The translations under genes were made by a program, and so were the position numbers. 44,948 nucleotides of DNA from Clostridium sp. Cult3 (lineage in GTDB: Bacteria; Bacillota; Clostridia; Tissierellales; Tepidimicrobiaceae). The notes below the pieces were generated by a model, which saw only the letters and a list, made by a program, of their open reading frames with translations, searched no databases and was not told the DNA's origin. The stretch spans positions 1 through 44,948 of the forward strand of contig NZ_PPXY01000055.1 in the NCBI RefSeq assembly GCF_021655115.1, written 5' to 3'. Of this stretch, positions 1 to 9,565 are shown piece by piece (position 1 is the first letter of the stretch; the number at the start of each line of letters is the position of its first letter).

Positions 1-84
1 TAATGTGGTTTTACCATGGTCTACGTGACCTATAGTTCCTATATTTACGTGAGGTTTAGTTCTTTCAAATTTTGCTTTACCCAT
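1..84 (-). CDS. tuf: Elongation factor Tu, N-terminal fragment (cut by window edge)
   Basis: Only the first 28 codons are inside the window. They translate to an EF-Tu N-terminus: MGKAKFERTKPHVNIGTIGH followed by VDHGKTTL, the P-loop of the GTPase domain. EF-Tu delivers aminoacyl-tRNA to the ribosome. The ATG at 82-84 is preceded by TAAGGAGG, a strong ribosome-binding site. The gene lies downstream of a tRNA-Thr and sigH on the same strand, an arrangement near the translation/transcription gene cluster typical of clostridia. The rest of the gene lies to the left of the window. Confidence 0.95.
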   Translation of the reverse strand, partial: MGKAKFERTKPHVNIGTIGHVDHGKTTL

Positions 85-256
85 TTTCTATTCCTCCTTA
101 ATAATTTTAATCATCAAAGAAAGGACATTGAACATCCCTTTTACCTCATTGAAGGGAGTATTCTTGCAAAATGACGATGAATTTTAGTATATACAATTTA
201 CAAAACCTAGTACAAGGAAACTGTCCCGGGTGTTTCTTTATCATTGCTATTATTTT

Positions 257-332
257 TGGAGCCCATGACCGGACTTGAACCGGTGACCTCTTGCTTACCA
301 TGCAAGTGCTCTACCTGCTGAGCTACATGGGC
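257..332 (-). tRNA. tRNA-Thr (anticodon GGT)
   Basis: A 76-nt cloverleaf on the minus strand. The acceptor stem GCCCATG pairs with CATGGGC, followed by discriminator T and an encoded CCA. The anticodon stem CTTGC/GCAAG encloses loop ATGGTAA, giving anticodon GGT, which reads ACC/ACT threonine codons. The T arm contains GGTTCAAGTCC. It sits between sigH and tuf and has its own promoter. Confidence 0.97.
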
Positions 333-351
333 ATCTTATCCACTGTAACAT

Positions 352-380
352 ATTTTACTACCAACATATTTTATTGTCAA
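352..380 (-). promoter_or_regulatory. Promoter of tRNA-Thr (possibly also tuf)
   Basis: Minus-strand -35 TTGACA (375-380) and -10 TAAAAT (352-357) are separated by 17 bp, placing the start about 12 nt before the tRNA. It lies just after the sigH stop codon, so the tRNA does not depend on sigH transcription. Confidence 0.8.
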
Positions 381-388
381 TAGCTAAT

Positions 389-1039
389 TTAATTTTCCCT
401 TAACTCCAAATACCTTTCTAGCTTGCGTTTAACCCTTTGTAAAGCATTATCAATGCTTTTAACATGCCTGTCCAGCTCACCAGCTATCTCTTGGTAAGAT
501 TTGCCATCTAGATAGGCCATGAGCACTTCCCATTCTAAATCGCTTAATAGTTCAACGATTTGGTTTTCCATAGAATACAATTCCTCACTACTAATTATTA
601 ACTCTTCTGGATCGGTAACCTTTGCTCCAGATATGACATCTAATAAAGTCCTATCCGATTCTTCATCGTATATAGGCTTGTTTAATGATATATAGGAGTT
701 TAGTGGTATATGCTTCTGTCTAGTAGCAGTTTTTATTGCAGTAATTATCTGCCTAGTTATACAGAGTTCAGCAAAGGCTTTAAATGAGGTAAGCTTGTCC
801 CTATCATAATCTCGAATAGCTTTATAAAGTCCAATCATTCCCTCTTGGATAATATCTTCCCTATCTGCTCCAATTAGGAAATAAGATCTAGCCTTTAGCC
901 TGACAAAGTTTTTATATTTCGTCATAAGATAATCTAAAGCTAAGGGATCGCCGGATCTTGCCTCTTCTACCACATCTTCATCTACCATATCTTTGTAAAT
1001 TGTCATATCCAACTCATTGTATAGTCCTAATCCCACCAC
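389..1039 (-). CDS. sigH: RNA polymerase sigma-H factor
   Basis: A 216-residue sigma-70 family factor closely resembling Bacillus/Clostridium SigH, the transition-phase and sporulation-onset sigma factor. The region 2 core includes the run from DREDIIQEGM through IGLYKAIRD (about residues 59-77). LTSFKAFAELCITRQIITAI lies in region 2.3-2.4. A C-terminal region 4 helix-turn-helix includes SYQEIAGELDRHVKSIDNAL (about residues 180-200). The chosen start is GTG at 1037-1039, because GGAGGGG lies 6 nt upstream; there is no better ATG. It follows rae1 but has its own near-consensus promoter. Its presence is compatible with a spore-forming or formerly spore-forming lineage, which this window cannot settle. 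Confidence 0.95.
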   Translation of the reverse strand: MVGLGLYNELDMTIYKDMVDEDVVEEARSGDPLALDYLMTKYKNFVRLKARSYFLIGADREDIIQEGMIGLYKAIRDYDRDKLTSFKAFAELCITRQIITAIKTATRQKHIPLNSYISLNKPIYDEESDRTLLDVISGAKVTDPEELIISSEELYSMENQIVELLSDLEWEVLMAYLDGKSYQEIAGELDRHVKSIDNALQRVKRKLERYLELREN

Positions 1040-1087
1040 ATATCCCCTCCAGTGTTCTGTTTGTAAAGCAATACCATAATTAACTAA

Positions 1088-1116
1088 ATTATAAATAAAT
1101 ATAAGCTGATAGTCAA
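1088..1116 (-). promoter_or_regulatory. sigH promoter (housekeeping sigma type)
   Basis: -35 TTGACT (1111-1116) and -10 TATAAT (1088-1093) with a 17-bp spacer on the minus strand, directly after the rae1 stop. This implies sigH can be transcribed independently of the rlmB-rae1 genes. Confidence 0.8.
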
Positions 1117-1117
1117 G

Positions 1118-1651
1118 TTATTCCTTCTTTTCACCCCATTTGTTAAGCTTTTTTAATGTTTCTTCGTCTAATCTTCCTATAAGTAGATCATTTTTTGCGT
1201 TTTCTACCCTCCTTTTCTGTTTTTCCCTTCTCTTATAATTTAATATTTCTAATTCCAATTCTCTAGCAGATATTCTAGTGCCACCTCTACCTAGTATTAT
1301 CTGTTGTTCCATCCAATCCGAGGTAGCCACCCTTACTTTTACCATTCTACCAATGTCATCTAACACCTTTTCAATATATTGGTCTGCTGTTTCGTTTTCC
1401 TTTGTATAAATTACCTCAACTTCTTTAATGGTATCCTTCTTACCGCTGTTTCCCTTCACTAGATGGGCGTCAAATACAACTATTACCTTTATCCCAGAAT
1501 AGTGTTGATACTCTCCCATTATATCCATTAACTCTTCTCGTGCTACCTCTAAACTTATATCGCTCAACTCCCTTAAATTGTTCCAAGAATTAATTATATT
1601 GTAACCGTCTACAAATAAATATTCTTTCTGGCTTTTATCTTTTCTTGCCAT
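1118..1651 (-). CDS. rae1: NYN-domain ribonuclease, YacP/Rae1 family
   Basis: A 177-residue protein of the YacP family. In Bacillus subtilis the homologue Rae1 is a ribosome-associated endoribonuclease cutting mRNA in the A site. The NYN/PIN-like fold is indicated by an N-terminal acidic motif FVDGYNIINSW (D15), a second strand VIVVFDAH (around residue 60), ETADQYIEKV and VATSDW, which supply acidic metal-ligand candidates. The C-terminal half is a basic helix (ILNYKRREKQKRR) suited to RNA or ribosome contact. The ATG overlaps the end of rlmB by 17 nt and its ribosome-binding site is weak, suggesting translational coupling. The position between rlmB and sigH is the conserved firmicute one. 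Confidence 0.88.
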   Translation of the reverse strand: MARKDKSQKEYLFVDGYNIINSWNNLRELSDISLEVAREELMDIMGEYQHYSGIKVIVVFDAHLVKGNSGKKDTIKEVEVIYTKENETADQYIEKVLDDIGRMVKVRVATSDWMEQQIILGRGGTRISARELELEILNYKRREKQKRRVENAKNDLLIGRLDEETLKKLNKWGEKKE

Positions 1652-2381
1652 AGTTCTGTCTTACCACTTCATATATTAGTATTGAGGCAGCATTTGAAGC
1701 GTTTAAAGAAGTAATTTGTCCAAGCATGGGGATTTTTACTAAAAAGTCGCATTTTTCTTTAACCAATCTAGATATTCCTTTGCCTTCACTTCCTATTACC
1801 AATGCTATAGGACCTGTTAACTCTAAATCATAATAATAATCTTCTCCCCTTATATCAGCTCCATATATCCAGAGACCCTTTCGCTTTAATTCTTCTATAG
1901 CATCAGATATATTGTTTACCTTTGCAACAGATATGTGTTCTACTGCTCCTGCAGAACTCTTATAAACTGCTCCTGTCACATGGGCAGATCTTCTCTTAGG
2001 AATAATAACTCCATGTACTCCTCCACACTCAGCTGTTCGAAGGATGGCCCCTAGATTATGTGGATCTTCAATTTCATCTAGTATTAGCAAGAAAGGTGGT
2101 TGATTTAACTTTTTTGCTATTTGTAAAATTTCATCTATGGAAGAATACACATAAGGAGCAACTAGAGCAGCCACTCCTTGGTGAACACTTTCTTGGGATA
2201 TTTGATCTAATCTAGCCTTGTCTACCTCTTGTATATTTATGTTTCTATCCTTTGCTATACCTATAATCTTTTTTATAGATCCTCTTAATTCTCCCTTTAA
2301 TATAAGTATCTTTTCTATTTCTTTTTCCGTTTTCAATACTTCTAATACGGGATTTCTTCCAACTATATATTGTTCCTTCAT
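1635..2381 (-). CDS. rlmB: 23S rRNA (guanosine-2'-O-)-methyltransferase, TrmH/RlmB family
   Basis: A 248-residue SpoU/TrmH-family SAM-dependent 2'-O-ribose methyltransferase. The N-terminal L30e-like substrate-binding domain starts YIVGRNPVLEVLK. The three SPOUT motifs are present: DPHNLGAILRTAE (motif 1), IALVIGSEGKGIS (motif 2) and SLNASNAASILIYE (motif 3, trefoil knot). The start is supported by AGGAGTTTACC-ATG. RlmB modifies a guanosine in the 23S peptidyl transferase region, but paralogues with other rRNA or tRNA targets exist, so the exact target is inferred. It overlaps rae1 downstream, and thyX lies 36 nt upstream. Confidence 0.9.
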   Translation of the reverse strand: MKEQYIVGRNPVLEVLKTEKEIEKILILKGELRGSIKKIIGIAKDRNINIQEVDKARLDQISQESVHQGVAALVAPYVYSSIDEILQIAKKLNQPPFLLILDEIEDPHNLGAILRTAECGGVHGVIIPKRRSAHVTGAVYKSSAGAVEHISVAKVNNISDAIEELKRKGLWIYGADIRGEDYYYDLELTGPIALVIGSEGKGISRLVKEKCDFLVKIPMLGQITSLNASNAASILIYEVVRQNYGKKR

Positions 2382-2417
2382 GGTAAACTCCTACTTTCTA
2401 TATCTATTTAACTTTTG

Positions 2418-3176
2418 TTATATATCGTTGAATTTTTCTCTAACTTCCAATATCTTTCCACAAGTCATATTACCTTCTGGGCAAGGTCCGTTTAAACAAG
2501 CTGGTCCAGCATTTTTAAATAGATTAGGATAGACTCCTTTCACTAGCCTTAACATCTCTATTGCCATATCCCTTATTTCCCATTGAGCTCGATTACAGGT
2601 TCTTAGTCTAAAGAAGTTTAACAGGGAACGGGCATTCATAGTAAATACGATTTTAGTCTCACAAGCATTGGGAAATACATATCGGGCATCTTCTATTGCT
2701 TGCTTTTCTGATTTTTGTCTAGCTTCCTTTTCACCTACACCCCGATCTATGAAATCGTAGTAGTATTTGTTAAACAACATATCCGTCAGACGATTATAGT
2801 ATTCTTGATCCTTTTCCATAGCTTCAATGAACAGTTGCTTAGCTTCTTCATCCTTTGCAATAGACGGTGGTATTATATATTCAAATTGGTCTAGTCTTAC
2901 GTACCTTTGAGATTGTTGGGAATAACTTGCTATTCTATGTCTTACTAGCTGGTGGGTTAAAGTTCGGGAAACTCCTTCTACTCCAAAGGTAAAGTTTATA
3001 TGCTCTATGGGAGATTCATGACCTAGATCCACTAGCATTTCCAAAAAGTTTTCTGTAGTTTTATCATCAAGATTTTGTTCTATATCGCTAATACCAACCG
3101 GTGAATAACATAGTTTTGCTGCAGAAGCAATTAATCTTTCACCGTCTGGCGTATATCTCATTAATTCTACCTTCAA
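2418..3176 (-). CDS. thyX: FAD-dependent (flavin) thymidylate synthase
   Basis: ThyX makes dTMP from dUMP using methylene-tetrahydrofolate, reduced flavin and NADPH. The signature RHRxxSxxxxSxR is present as [13 protein letters not shown], and the substrate-binding [11 protein letters not shown] follows. The C-terminus carries a clostridial-style Cys-containing tail ([19 protein letters not shown]). An open frame reaches 3218, overlapping cysS. The preferred start is TTG at 3174-3176, because GGGGGG lies upstream and the protein then begins (M)[10 protein letters not shown], as in other ThyX proteins, giving 252 residues. The gene occupies the place between cysS and rlmB where many firmicutes carry mrnC. 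Confidence 0.92.
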   Translation of the reverse strand: MKVELMRYTPDGERLIASAAKLCYSPVGISDIEQNLDDKTTENFLEMLVDLGHESPIEHINFTFGVEGVSRTLTHQLVRHRIASYSQQSQRYVRLDQFEYIIPPSIAKDEEAKQLFIEAMEKDQEYYNRLTDMLFNKYYYDFIDRGVGEKEARQKSEKQAIEDARYVFPNACETKIVFTMNARSLLNFFRLRTCNRAQWEIRDMAIEMLRLVKGVYPNLFKNAGPACLNGPCPEGNMTCGKILEVREKFNDI

Positions 3177-3202
3177 GACCTTTCCCCCCTTTTCATTTGT
3201 AA

Positions 3203-4600
3203 CTAAATCCTCTTCCATTTTACTCCTTCTTTAGTATCCTCTAGAAGGATCCCCTTTTCCTTCAGTGCATCCCTTATTTCATCGGCTAATTTATAATTCT
3301 TTTCTTTTCTCGCTTGCGTCCTTTTCTCTATTAGCTTCACTATCTCATTTTCTAGAATTTTCTCCTCTTTAGAGAGTATACCTAAAACTTTAGATAGACC
3401 CATTAGAACTTGATAAGTATATTGTACCACATATTTGGGTGTTCGTTGGCTAAAATTAGTATTAGCATATCTAACCATATCAAACAAACTAGCTATGGCA
3501 TCAGCAGTGTTTAAATCGTCCTCCATACTGTTGGTAAAATTATCCTTATATATATCTATCTGTTTAAGTAAAGCTCTATCCTCTCTATCTAAAGCTTTAT
3601 CTTCTGTCCTGTCTACAAGATACTCTAGGTTGTTCTTACCATTATACAGTCTCTCTAAACCGTTTTCTAGCTGTTTCATTACATCTCTATTAAAGTTTAT
3701 AGGATTTCTATAATGGGCAGATATCAAAAAGAAACGCAGTGTTTCCAGATCAAATTCCTTTTGAATATCTCTAACCGTAAAGAAGTTACCCAGAGATTTG
3801 CTCATCTTTTGATCTTCTATTGTCAACATACCATTATGAAGCCAATAATTTGCAAAAGGTTTTTCCGTCAATGTTTCCGATTGAGCAATCTCATTTTCAT
3901 GATGGGGAAACTGTAAATCTTCTCCCCCAGCATGGATGTCTATAGTATCCCCTAAAAGAGTTTTAGCCATAACAGAGCATTCAATATGCCAACCTGGTCT
4001 TCCTTTGCCCCATGGACTATCCCACCAAGGCTCTCCTTCCTTCGCCTTTTTCCACAGAGCAAAATCTAGAGGATTTCTCTTTTCATCATTGACTACCACC
4101 CTTGCTCCCGATATCAAATCATCGATATTTTTTTTAGATAACTTACCATAGTCTTCTGTACTATTTATGTCAAAGTATACATTTCCATCTACATTGTAAG
4201 CAGCACCTTTTTCGATTAATCCCTCTACAAATTCAATGATAGGCTGTATGAATTCCGTAGCCCGTGGGTGTACTGTTTTTTCTTCATATAGATTTAATCC
4301 CTTGGCATCTTCAATAAATGCTTCAATATATTTATCTGCTATTTCCTTTGCATTGGTCTTCTCTTTATTGGCTTTATTGATAATCTTATCATCTATATCG
4401 GTAAAATTTACAACGTATTTTACATCATAACCTTTATATATAAAATATCTTCTTAATGTATCAAATACCACCAGTGGTCTTGCATTGCCTACATGGATAT
4501 AATCATATACCGTAGGACCACATACATACATAGTCACTTTTCCATCCTCAATTGGTATGAATTTTTCCTTTTTTCTAGTCAAAGTATTGAATAGTTTCAT
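3203..4600 (-). CDS. cysS: Cysteinyl-tRNA synthetase
   Basis: A 465-residue class I synthetase that charges tRNA-Cys. The N-terminal signature [20 protein letters not shown] carries the HIGH-equivalent HVGN and the first zinc-ligand Cys. Further zinc-site residues are in WHIECSVM and in [17 protein letters not shown]. The KMSKS motif is KMSKSLGNF. The length is normal for bacterial CysRS. It is preceded by a T-box leader with a UGC specifier, so transcription should rise when uncharged tRNA-Cys accumulates. The start is ATG at 4598-4600, with GAGGGGAGGATTTAGGA upstream. Confidence 0.97.
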   Translation of the reverse strand: MKLFNTLTRKKEKFIPIEDGKVTMYVCGPTVYDYIHVGNARPLVVFDTLRRYFIYKGYDVKYVVNFTDIDDKIINKANKEKTNAKEIADKYIEAFIEDAKGLNLYEEKTVHPRATEFIQPIIEFVEGLIEKGAAYNVDGNVYFDINSTEDYGKLSKKNIDDLISGARVVVNDEKRNPLDFALWKKAKEGEPWWDSPWGKGRPGWHIECSVMAKTLLGDTIDIHAGGEDLQFPHHENEIAQSETLTEKPFANYWLHNGMLTIEDQKMSKSLGNFFTVRDIQKEFDLETLRFFLISAHYRNPINFNRDVMKQLENGLERLYNGKNNLEYLVDRTEDKALDREDRALLKQIDIYKDNFTNSMEDDLNTADAIASLFDMVRYANTNFSQRTPKYVVQYTYQVLMGLSKVLGILSKEEKILENEIVKLIEKRTQARKEKNYKLADEIRDALKEKGILLEDTKEGVKWKRI

Positions 4601-4652
4601 TCCTAAATCCTCCCCTCTCTAATCAATGCACGATGTCCAACTTACAATTGAC

Positions 4653-4878
4653 AAAAACCGCCTCTAATTAAAGAGACGGCTAATCCGTGGTTCCACTCTA
4701 TTTGAGGAATGTCCTCCACTCTATTACGTATAACGTCGTTACCCGTATTGCCCTACTATAAAACTTCAGGCCCTAAGTTCAGAGACGCACTTCAACTTTA
4801 ACTCATCCTAAGAGCTTTTCTCAGCCTATGAAAGCTCCTCTCTTTTAAGCTGTTAAAGCCTACTTTTTCCCGTCTTAA
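4653..4878 (-). promoter_or_regulatory. T-box leader of cysS (Cys specifier UGC)
   Basis: Fills the gltX-cysS gap. Minus-strand T-box sequence TGGAACCACGG lies at 4685-4695. It is followed by an intrinsic terminator, GCCGTCTCT/AGAGGCGGT plus a run of T (4653-4680), which is mutually exclusive with the antiterminator. The 3' side of stem I reads TTGAAG-TGC-GTCT. TGC (4787-4789) is a cysteine codon in the specifier position, and GTCT pairs with AGAC near 4872-4875 at the base of stem I. Uncharged tRNA-Cys should permit readthrough into cysS. Confidence 0.9.
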
Positions 4879-4934
4879 CCGGTAAATATTAAACATCTTA
4901 TATAACTTTAACCTAATATTAAATTCACGTTAAG

Positions 4935-6422
4935 TTAATCCTTTAAATAATGTTTCTCTACATAGTCTATTCTATTCAATATGTTTTGTTTACCTAGAAG
5001 ATATATAATATTTGCCAATTCTGGTCCATGGGTATTTCCTGTTAAAGCTACTCTTACAGGCATAAACAGTTTTTTACCTTTTATGCCTGTACTCTTTTGT
5101 ATCTTTTTCATGAGACCTTTTGCATCTTCTTCATGGATTTCATCTAAAGAGTTAACCTCTTCTTTAATTGCGTTTAAAAGGGTTGGTACTTGTTCTCCCT
5201 TTAATACTTCCAAAGCCTCGTCATCTTCTAATTGAACTTTATCTTCAAAGAAAATATCTACCTTATCTACTACTTCCGCTACAGTTGATAAGCTCTCCCT
5301 TATTGTATCCATCATGACCTTTAACCAATGGAAATGTTCTTTTGCAAATTGATCATCTATATAGCCAGCTTCTATTAGATAAGGTATGGAAAGTTTCGTT
5401 AATTCCTCTAAATTATATTCTCTTATATAATGGCCATTTACCCAGTCCAATTTATCTTTATCAAATATTCCTCCAGTTTTAGATACTCTTTCAAAGGAAA
5501 ACTCCTCTATTAACCCTTCCATATCAAATATTTCCTCGTTGCTTTCTGGACTCCAACCTACTAAAGCTAAATAATTAACCAATCCTTCTGGCAAATATCC
5601 CTTATCCTTAAAATCATCTACGGAGACATCTCCATGGCGTTTGCTTAGTTTCTTCCTATCCTTATTTAGTACTGTAGGCAAATGGACATAAGTAGGTTTA
5701 TCCCATCCAAACACCTCATATAAATACACATGTTTTGGCGTTGAGGGTAGCCACTCTTCTCCCCTTACTACATGGGTAATTTTCATAAGATGATCATCTA
5801 TGACTACAGCTATATGATAAGTAGGAAATCCATCAGATTTTAATAATACTTGGTCGTCCATATCCTCTGTATTTATGACTATATCCCCTCTTACCATATC
5901 GTGAAAATGAATATCCTTGTCATGAGGCAATTTCAATCTAACTACATATTCTTCACCATTAGCTATTCTCTGTTTTGCTTCTTCAAGACTTAAGCTTCTA
6001 CAAAATCCATCGTATTTAGGAATTAAACCCTTTATTTTTTGTTCTTCTCTAACCTTATCCAATCTATCCTTGGAACAGAAACAGTAATAAGCATCTCCTT
6101 TTTCCACTAACTCATCTATATATTTCCTATATATATCCAATCTCTCCGATTGTATATAAGGTCCATATTGACCTTTTTGAATGATCTTTCCATCCTCTAA
6201 AAAAACTCCTTCGTCGTATTCAATACCAGCCCAGTATAGGGATTCTATAAGGTTTTCAATTGCTCCTTCTACATACCTAGTCCTGTCAGTATCCTCGATT
6301 CTCAATAAGAACTCACCTTTATTATGCCTTGCAAATAGATAATTATATAAAGCCGTCCTAAGGCCACCTATATGTAGATATCCTGTAGGACTTGGTGCAA
6401 ATCTAACTCTAACATTCTGCAA
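4935..6422 (-). CDS. gltX: Glutamyl-tRNA synthetase
   Basis: A 495-residue class Ib synthetase. The HIGH motif region is [20 protein letters not shown] (about residues 7-26) and the KMSKS motif is [12 protein letters not shown]. The length and C-terminal helical anticodon-binding domain are normal. The start is TTG (6420-6422), with GAGGAGG 9 nt upstream giving (M)[13 protein letters not shown]. Unlike cysS, proS and ileS here it has no T-box. It has an ordinary promoter with a short palindrome instead. It could be discriminating or charge both Glu and Gln tRNAs; no gatCAB genes are visible to decide. Confidence 0.96.
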   Translation of the reverse strand: MQNVRVRFAPSPTGYLHIGGLRTALYNYLFARHNKGEFLLRIEDTDRTRYVEGAIENLIESLYWAGIEYDEGVFLEDGKIIQKGQYGPYIQSERLDIYRKYIDELVEKGDAYYCFCSKDRLDKVREEQKIKGLIPKYDGFCRSLSLEEAKQRIANGEEYVVRLKLPHDKDIHFHDMVRGDIVINTEDMDDQVLLKSDGFPTYHIAVVIDDHLMKITHVVRGEEWLPSTPKHVYLYEVFGWDKPTYVHLPTVLNKDRKKLSKRHGDVSVDDFKDKGYLPEGLVNYLALVGWSPESNEEIFDMEGLIEEFSFERVSKTGGIFDKDKLDWVNGHYIREYNLEELTKLSIPYLIEAGYIDDQFAKEHFHWLKVMMDTIRESLSTVAEVVDKVDIFFEDKVQLEDDEALEVLKGEQVPTLLNAIKEEVNSLDEIHEEDAKGLMKKIQKSTGIKGKKLFMPVRVALTGNTHGPELANIIYLLGKQNILNRIDYVEKHYLKD

Positions 6423-6467
6423 ACCTATAACCTCCTCTTATTTAATTACTTATATATCATATACTAG

Positions 6468-6496
6468 ATTATATACTAGTTTATTTTTAGTGTAAA
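6468..6496 (-). promoter_or_regulatory. gltX promoter
   Basis: -35 TTTACA (6491-6496) and -10 TATAAT (6468-6473) with a 17-bp spacer. An inverted repeat ACTAG...CTAGT (6463-6480) overlaps the -10 and could be an operator, but it is short. Confidence 0.7.
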
Positions 6497-6505
6497 TATA
6501 CCCTT

Positions 6506-7363
6506 TTATCCAAACAATTTATTAAAAAAGTTGACTATGGCATCTAATATTCTTTCCACTAAAGATCTAATCTCTATATTTTGCTCAGTGATCTTGTCAA
6601 TTTTACCGGATATATCCTTCAGCTGTTCTTTAATCTGATCTATATCTAAGTTCAACTTAGATATGCCCTTCATAAGGGATACTATTTGATCCCTTTGTTC
6701 CTTAGTCAGCTCTATTCCTAGCTCCTCAGCCATTTCATCTGTAACTTTTTTAATAGAACCTTTATTTTTTATGTCATTTTTTATTACATACATTTTTATA
6801 CTACTGATTAACTCTTCAGCTTCCTCTTGGCCTATCTCATTTCCTAATGTAGCGGTCTTAGCTATTTCTTCACTGGCTACCTTCTTCTCCATTTCAGTAA
6901 TTTCTTCTCCTGTAATATCTTCAAAAGCCTTGATTACTCCTGTTAAGGCAGCAGTACCGGATACTTGGAAAGGGCTAGACACCTTAACTTTGGCATCTTC
7001 TATGCCAGCTGTTACCAAAGCGTTTCTATACATATCGTTGGTAACCCAAGTAATATTGTTTGATTCTACAGATATTCCTTCACCCTCCGGAAGTTTTTCT
7101 ACACACGCAGAAGATATAGCCCTTGTCCCAAGAAGTTTTTCATCAATATATTTTCCTAAGTATTCCCTTTCTTCCTCATTTGTAACCTCTATAATCTTTA
7201 CATTTTCATCTACCCCAAATTGATTTAACATTTGGTTTCGCTGTTCTGAATCTAAATTCTTCCCTAGACTCACAACAATCTGATTGGTTTCGGCATCTGC
7301 AAAGACCATACTCGAAAAAATAAAAACAACTACTAATATTAAGGATAGGACTCTTTTTTTCAT
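6506..7363 (-). CDS. Secreted DUF1002 (YpuA-family) protein
   Basis: A 285-residue protein with a Sec signal peptide: basic MKKR, hydrophobic core VLSLILVVVFIFSS, then VFADAE. The body matches the DUF1002/YpuA family by eye: KIIEVTNEEEREYLGKYID, GISVESNNITWVTNDMY, and SGTAALTGVIKAFEDITG. The C-terminal third is a predicted amphipathic coiled coil (LNLDIDQIKEQLKDISGKID) ending in a hydrophobic tail (ILDAIVNFFNKLFG). The function of the family is unknown. The start chosen is ATG at 7361-7363, preceded by GGGGGGA. An in-frame ATG five codons upstream overlaps that ribosome-binding site and is unlikely. It is a single gene between gltX and proS. Confidence 0.85.
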   Translation of the reverse strand: MKKRVLSLILVVVFIFSSMVFADAETNQIVVSLGKNLDSEQRNQMLNQFGVDENVKIIEVTNEEEREYLGKYIDEKLLGTRAISSACVEKLPEGEGISVESNNITWVTNDMYRNALVTAGIEDAKVKVSSPFQVSGTAALTGVIKAFEDITGEEITEMEKKVASEEIAKTATLGNEIGQEEAEELISSIKMYVIKNDIKNKGSIKKVTDEMAEELGIELTKEQRDQIVSLMKGISKLNLDIDQIKEQLKDISGKIDKITEQNIEIRSLVERILDAIVNFFNKLFG

Positions 7364-7402
7364 TGCTTTTCCCCCCATATTTAAAATATAGCTTCTTTAG
7401 AT

Positions 7403-7431
7403 AGAATACCCTATTAATTTAAATATTACAA
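7403..7431 (-). promoter_or_regulatory. Candidate promoter of the DUF1002 gene
   Basis: -35 TTGTAA (7426-7431), 17-bp spacer, -10 TATTCT (7403-7408). Moderate match only. Confidence 0.45.
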
Positions 7432-7465
7432 GTTTGTTATGATTATATATTATTTATAAAAGTAG

Positions 7466-7491
7466 AATAAGGCTGGATATCCAGCCCTATT
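7466..7491 (-). terminator. proS terminator
   Basis: An 11-bp stem (AATAGGGCTGG/CCAGCCTTATT, one G-U pair) with ATAT loop sits immediately after the proS stop, followed by a moderately T-rich tract. Confidence 0.65.
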
Positions 7492-9216
7492 TTAAATTCC
7501 TATTCCTTCTTTTTTAAATTCATCTATGACATTGCTCATTATCTCATCTGCAGGAATCTCAGTTCTTTCATTATCCTTTCTTAAGGAATATTCCACAATA
7601 TTTTCGGCAGCTCTTTTACCTACCGTAATCCTTATGGGTATACCTATTAGATCTCTATCATTAAATTTGACTCCAGCTCTTTCGTTCCTATCATCTAACA
7701 ATACCTCTATCCCCTTATGGGTTAATTCCTTATATATCCTTTCTCCAAGTTCTATTTGTTCTTCTTTTTTTGTATTTATAACTGTTATTATCACATGATA
7801 AGGCGCTACTATCAGTGGCCATATTATACCATTTTCATCATGATATTGTTCCACTATAGCAGACATAGATCTAGATACACCTACTCCATAGGAACCCATA
7901 ACAATAGGTTTTTCCTTACCATTCTCGTCTAGATAAGTAGACTTAAGGCTATCGCTATATTTCGTACCAAGTTGGAATATGTTTCCCACTTCAATGCCTC
8001 TATCTATTAGTAAGGGTTTGCCACATTTTGGACAGATATCCCCTTCCTCTATGAGCAATAGATCCTCCACCACTTCCCCTGTAAAATCTCTTCCGTAATT
8101 TACATTTTTTAAATGATAATCAGTTTCATTTCCTCCTACTATTATGTTGTTCATGTTTGTTATTCTTGAGTCTACTAGTACTTTTACATCCTCCTTAAGG
8201 CCTACTGGACCTGTAAACCCTTTGTCAGCTCCACTAATCCTTTTTATTGTTTCTTCATCTGCTAATTCCAATTCGTGTTCTGGTGCTTTTAAATAATTGC
8301 ACAATTTGGTTTCGTTCAATTCCCTATCTCCTGGGATAATGGCTACCACTGGTTCCCCAAGAACCTTATACACTAGGGCCTTTCCGAAATTACCTTTATC
8401 TATATGGAAAAAGTCTACTAAGTCATCAATGGTGGTAGCATTAGGAGTATATACCTTCTCCATATTCCCCATCTCTTCCTCTGCCTTTTTAACATCATAA
8501 ACCACTGTAGCTTTTTCATCGGTAGCAGCATAATCACAATTGTCACAATATGCTACTAAACTTTCTCCAACTTCTGACATAGCCATGAATTCATGGGAAT
8601 GGTTTCCTCCCATGGCGCCAGAATCTCCTTCCACTACCTTATACTTCATCTTCAATCTAGTGAATATCCTTTCATAGGCTTCCCACATGTCTTGGTAGGA
8701 TTTTTTCATTCCTTCTTCATCTTTGTCAAAGCTATAAGCATCTTTCATAATAAATTCCCTAGCCCTTATCAAACCAAATCTTGGCCTTTTTTCATCTCTG
8801 TATTTAGTTTGGATCTGATATAGATTTAAGGGCAATTGTTTATAGGATTTTACCTCATCCTTTATAAGAGATGTAAAGTATTCCTCATGGGTTGGTCCTA
8901 AGCAAAATTCCCTAACATTTCTGTCCTTTAGTTTAAACATCTCTGGTCCAAAGTTTTCCCATCTTCCACTAGCTTCCCAAAGCTCCTTAGGCTGAATAGC
9001 TGACATCAACAATTCTTGGGAACCTGCGTTATCCATCTCCTCTCTAACGATATCCTCAATCTTTCTGATGACCCTATATCCAAGAGGCAGATAAGAATAT
9101 ACCCCCGATACCAATTTACGCATCATTCCTGCTCGTAGCAATAGCTTATGACTGGGAATTTCTGCTTCCGATGGCACCTCTCTTAAAGTTGGCATATATA
9201 ATTTGGACATCCTCAT
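7492..9216 (-). CDS. proS: Prolyl-tRNA synthetase (bacterial type with editing insert)
   Basis: A 574-residue class II synthetase of the bacterial (ProS type 1) length. Motif 2 region: [20 protein letters not shown] and then [20 protein letters not shown]. The insert (about residues 220-400) corresponds to the editing domain that hydrolyses Ala-tRNA-Pro. Motif 3 is near [15 protein letters not shown], and a C-terminal anticodon-binding domain follows ([14 protein letters not shown] onward). GGAGGAG precedes ATG 9214-9216; a second ATG two codons later is an alternative start. It is controlled by a T-box leader with a proline specifier. Confidence 0.96.
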   Translation of the reverse strand: MRMSKLYMPTLREVPSEAEIPSHKLLLRAGMMRKLVSGVYSYLPLGYRVIRKIEDIVREEMDNAGSQELLMSAIQPKELWEASGRWENFGPEMFKLKDRNVREFCLGPTHEEYFTSLIKDEVKSYKQLPLNLYQIQTKYRDEKRPRFGLIRAREFIMKDAYSFDKDEEGMKKSYQDMWEAYERIFTRLKMKYKVVEGDSGAMGGNHSHEFMAMSEVGESLVAYCDNCDYAATDEKATVVYDVKKAEEEMGNMEKVYTPNATTIDDLVDFFHIDKGNFGKALVYKVLGEPVVAIIPGDRELNETKLCNYLKAPEHELELADEETIKRISGADKGFTGPVGLKEDVKVLVDSRITNMNNIIVGGNETDYHLKNVNYGRDFTGEVVEDLLLIEEGDICPKCGKPLLIDRGIEVGNIFQLGTKYSDSLKSTYLDENGKEKPIVMGSYGVGVSRSMSAIVEQYHDENGIIWPLIVAPYHVIITVINTKKEEQIELGERIYKELTHKGIEVLLDDRNERAGVKFNDRDLIGIPIRITVGKRAAENIVEYSLRKDNERTEIPADEIMSNVIDEFKKEGIGI

Positions 9217-9276
9217 ATTATATTTCTCCTCCTTTTTTAATCTTTTTTATGATATTTACGGGATAAGTCGATTAAT

Positions 9277-9515
9277 AAAAAACCTTTCATCTCAATAAAT
9301 AGAGACGAAAGGTTTAATTCCGTGGTACCACTCTAATGAGCTTAAAATATAAGCCCTCTTAAAGTTTTAACGCAACTAACGTTTAAGCCTACTATATTCA
9401 GCCTAAATGCTCTAGAAGGGGTTCAATATCAAGGGGGTCAGAAATCTTCCACCTAATGATTTCCTCTCTTGGACCATTAATATTTACTGTTTTCTATCAT
9501 AGCATATATTAATAA
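9277..9515 (-). promoter_or_regulatory. T-box leader of proS (Pro specifier CCC)
   Basis: T-box sequence TGGTACCACGG at 9320-9330. The terminator is a 14-bp stem (AAACCTTTCGTCTC/GAGATGAAAGGTTT with one G-U) plus T6 at 9277-9315. The stem I 3' side reads TTGAAC-CCC-TTCT. Aligned on TTGAA with the cysS leader, the specifier is CCC (9418-9420), a proline codon. The 9217-9565 gap is otherwise accounted for by the promoter at 9524-9552. Confidence 0.88.
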
Positions 9516-9523
9516 TTAGATTA

Positions 9524-9552
9524 ATAATACTAAAATCTATGTAAAATGTCAA
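9524..9552 (-). promoter_or_regulatory. Promoter of the proS T-box transcript
   Basis: -35 TTGACA (9547-9552), 17-bp spacer, -10 TATTAT (9524-9529), just after the ispF stop. Confidence 0.8.
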
Positions 9553-9565
9553 ATATCTTCATATC

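Noticed and set aside
2218-2532. Plus-strand open frames such as 2218-2532, 6771-7223, 10171-10680, 11205-11633, 16137-16496, 41797-42189 and 42235-42633
   Set aside because: They lie antisense to confidently identified genes, have Ser/Ile/Leu-rich compositions typical of antisense reading and lack ribosome-binding sites.
3177-3218. Upstream ATG start for ThyX overlapping cysS
   Set aside because: It adds an unconserved stretch and has no clear ribosome-binding site, while TTG at 3176 follows GGGGGG and gives the usual N-terminus. It is not excluded experimentally.
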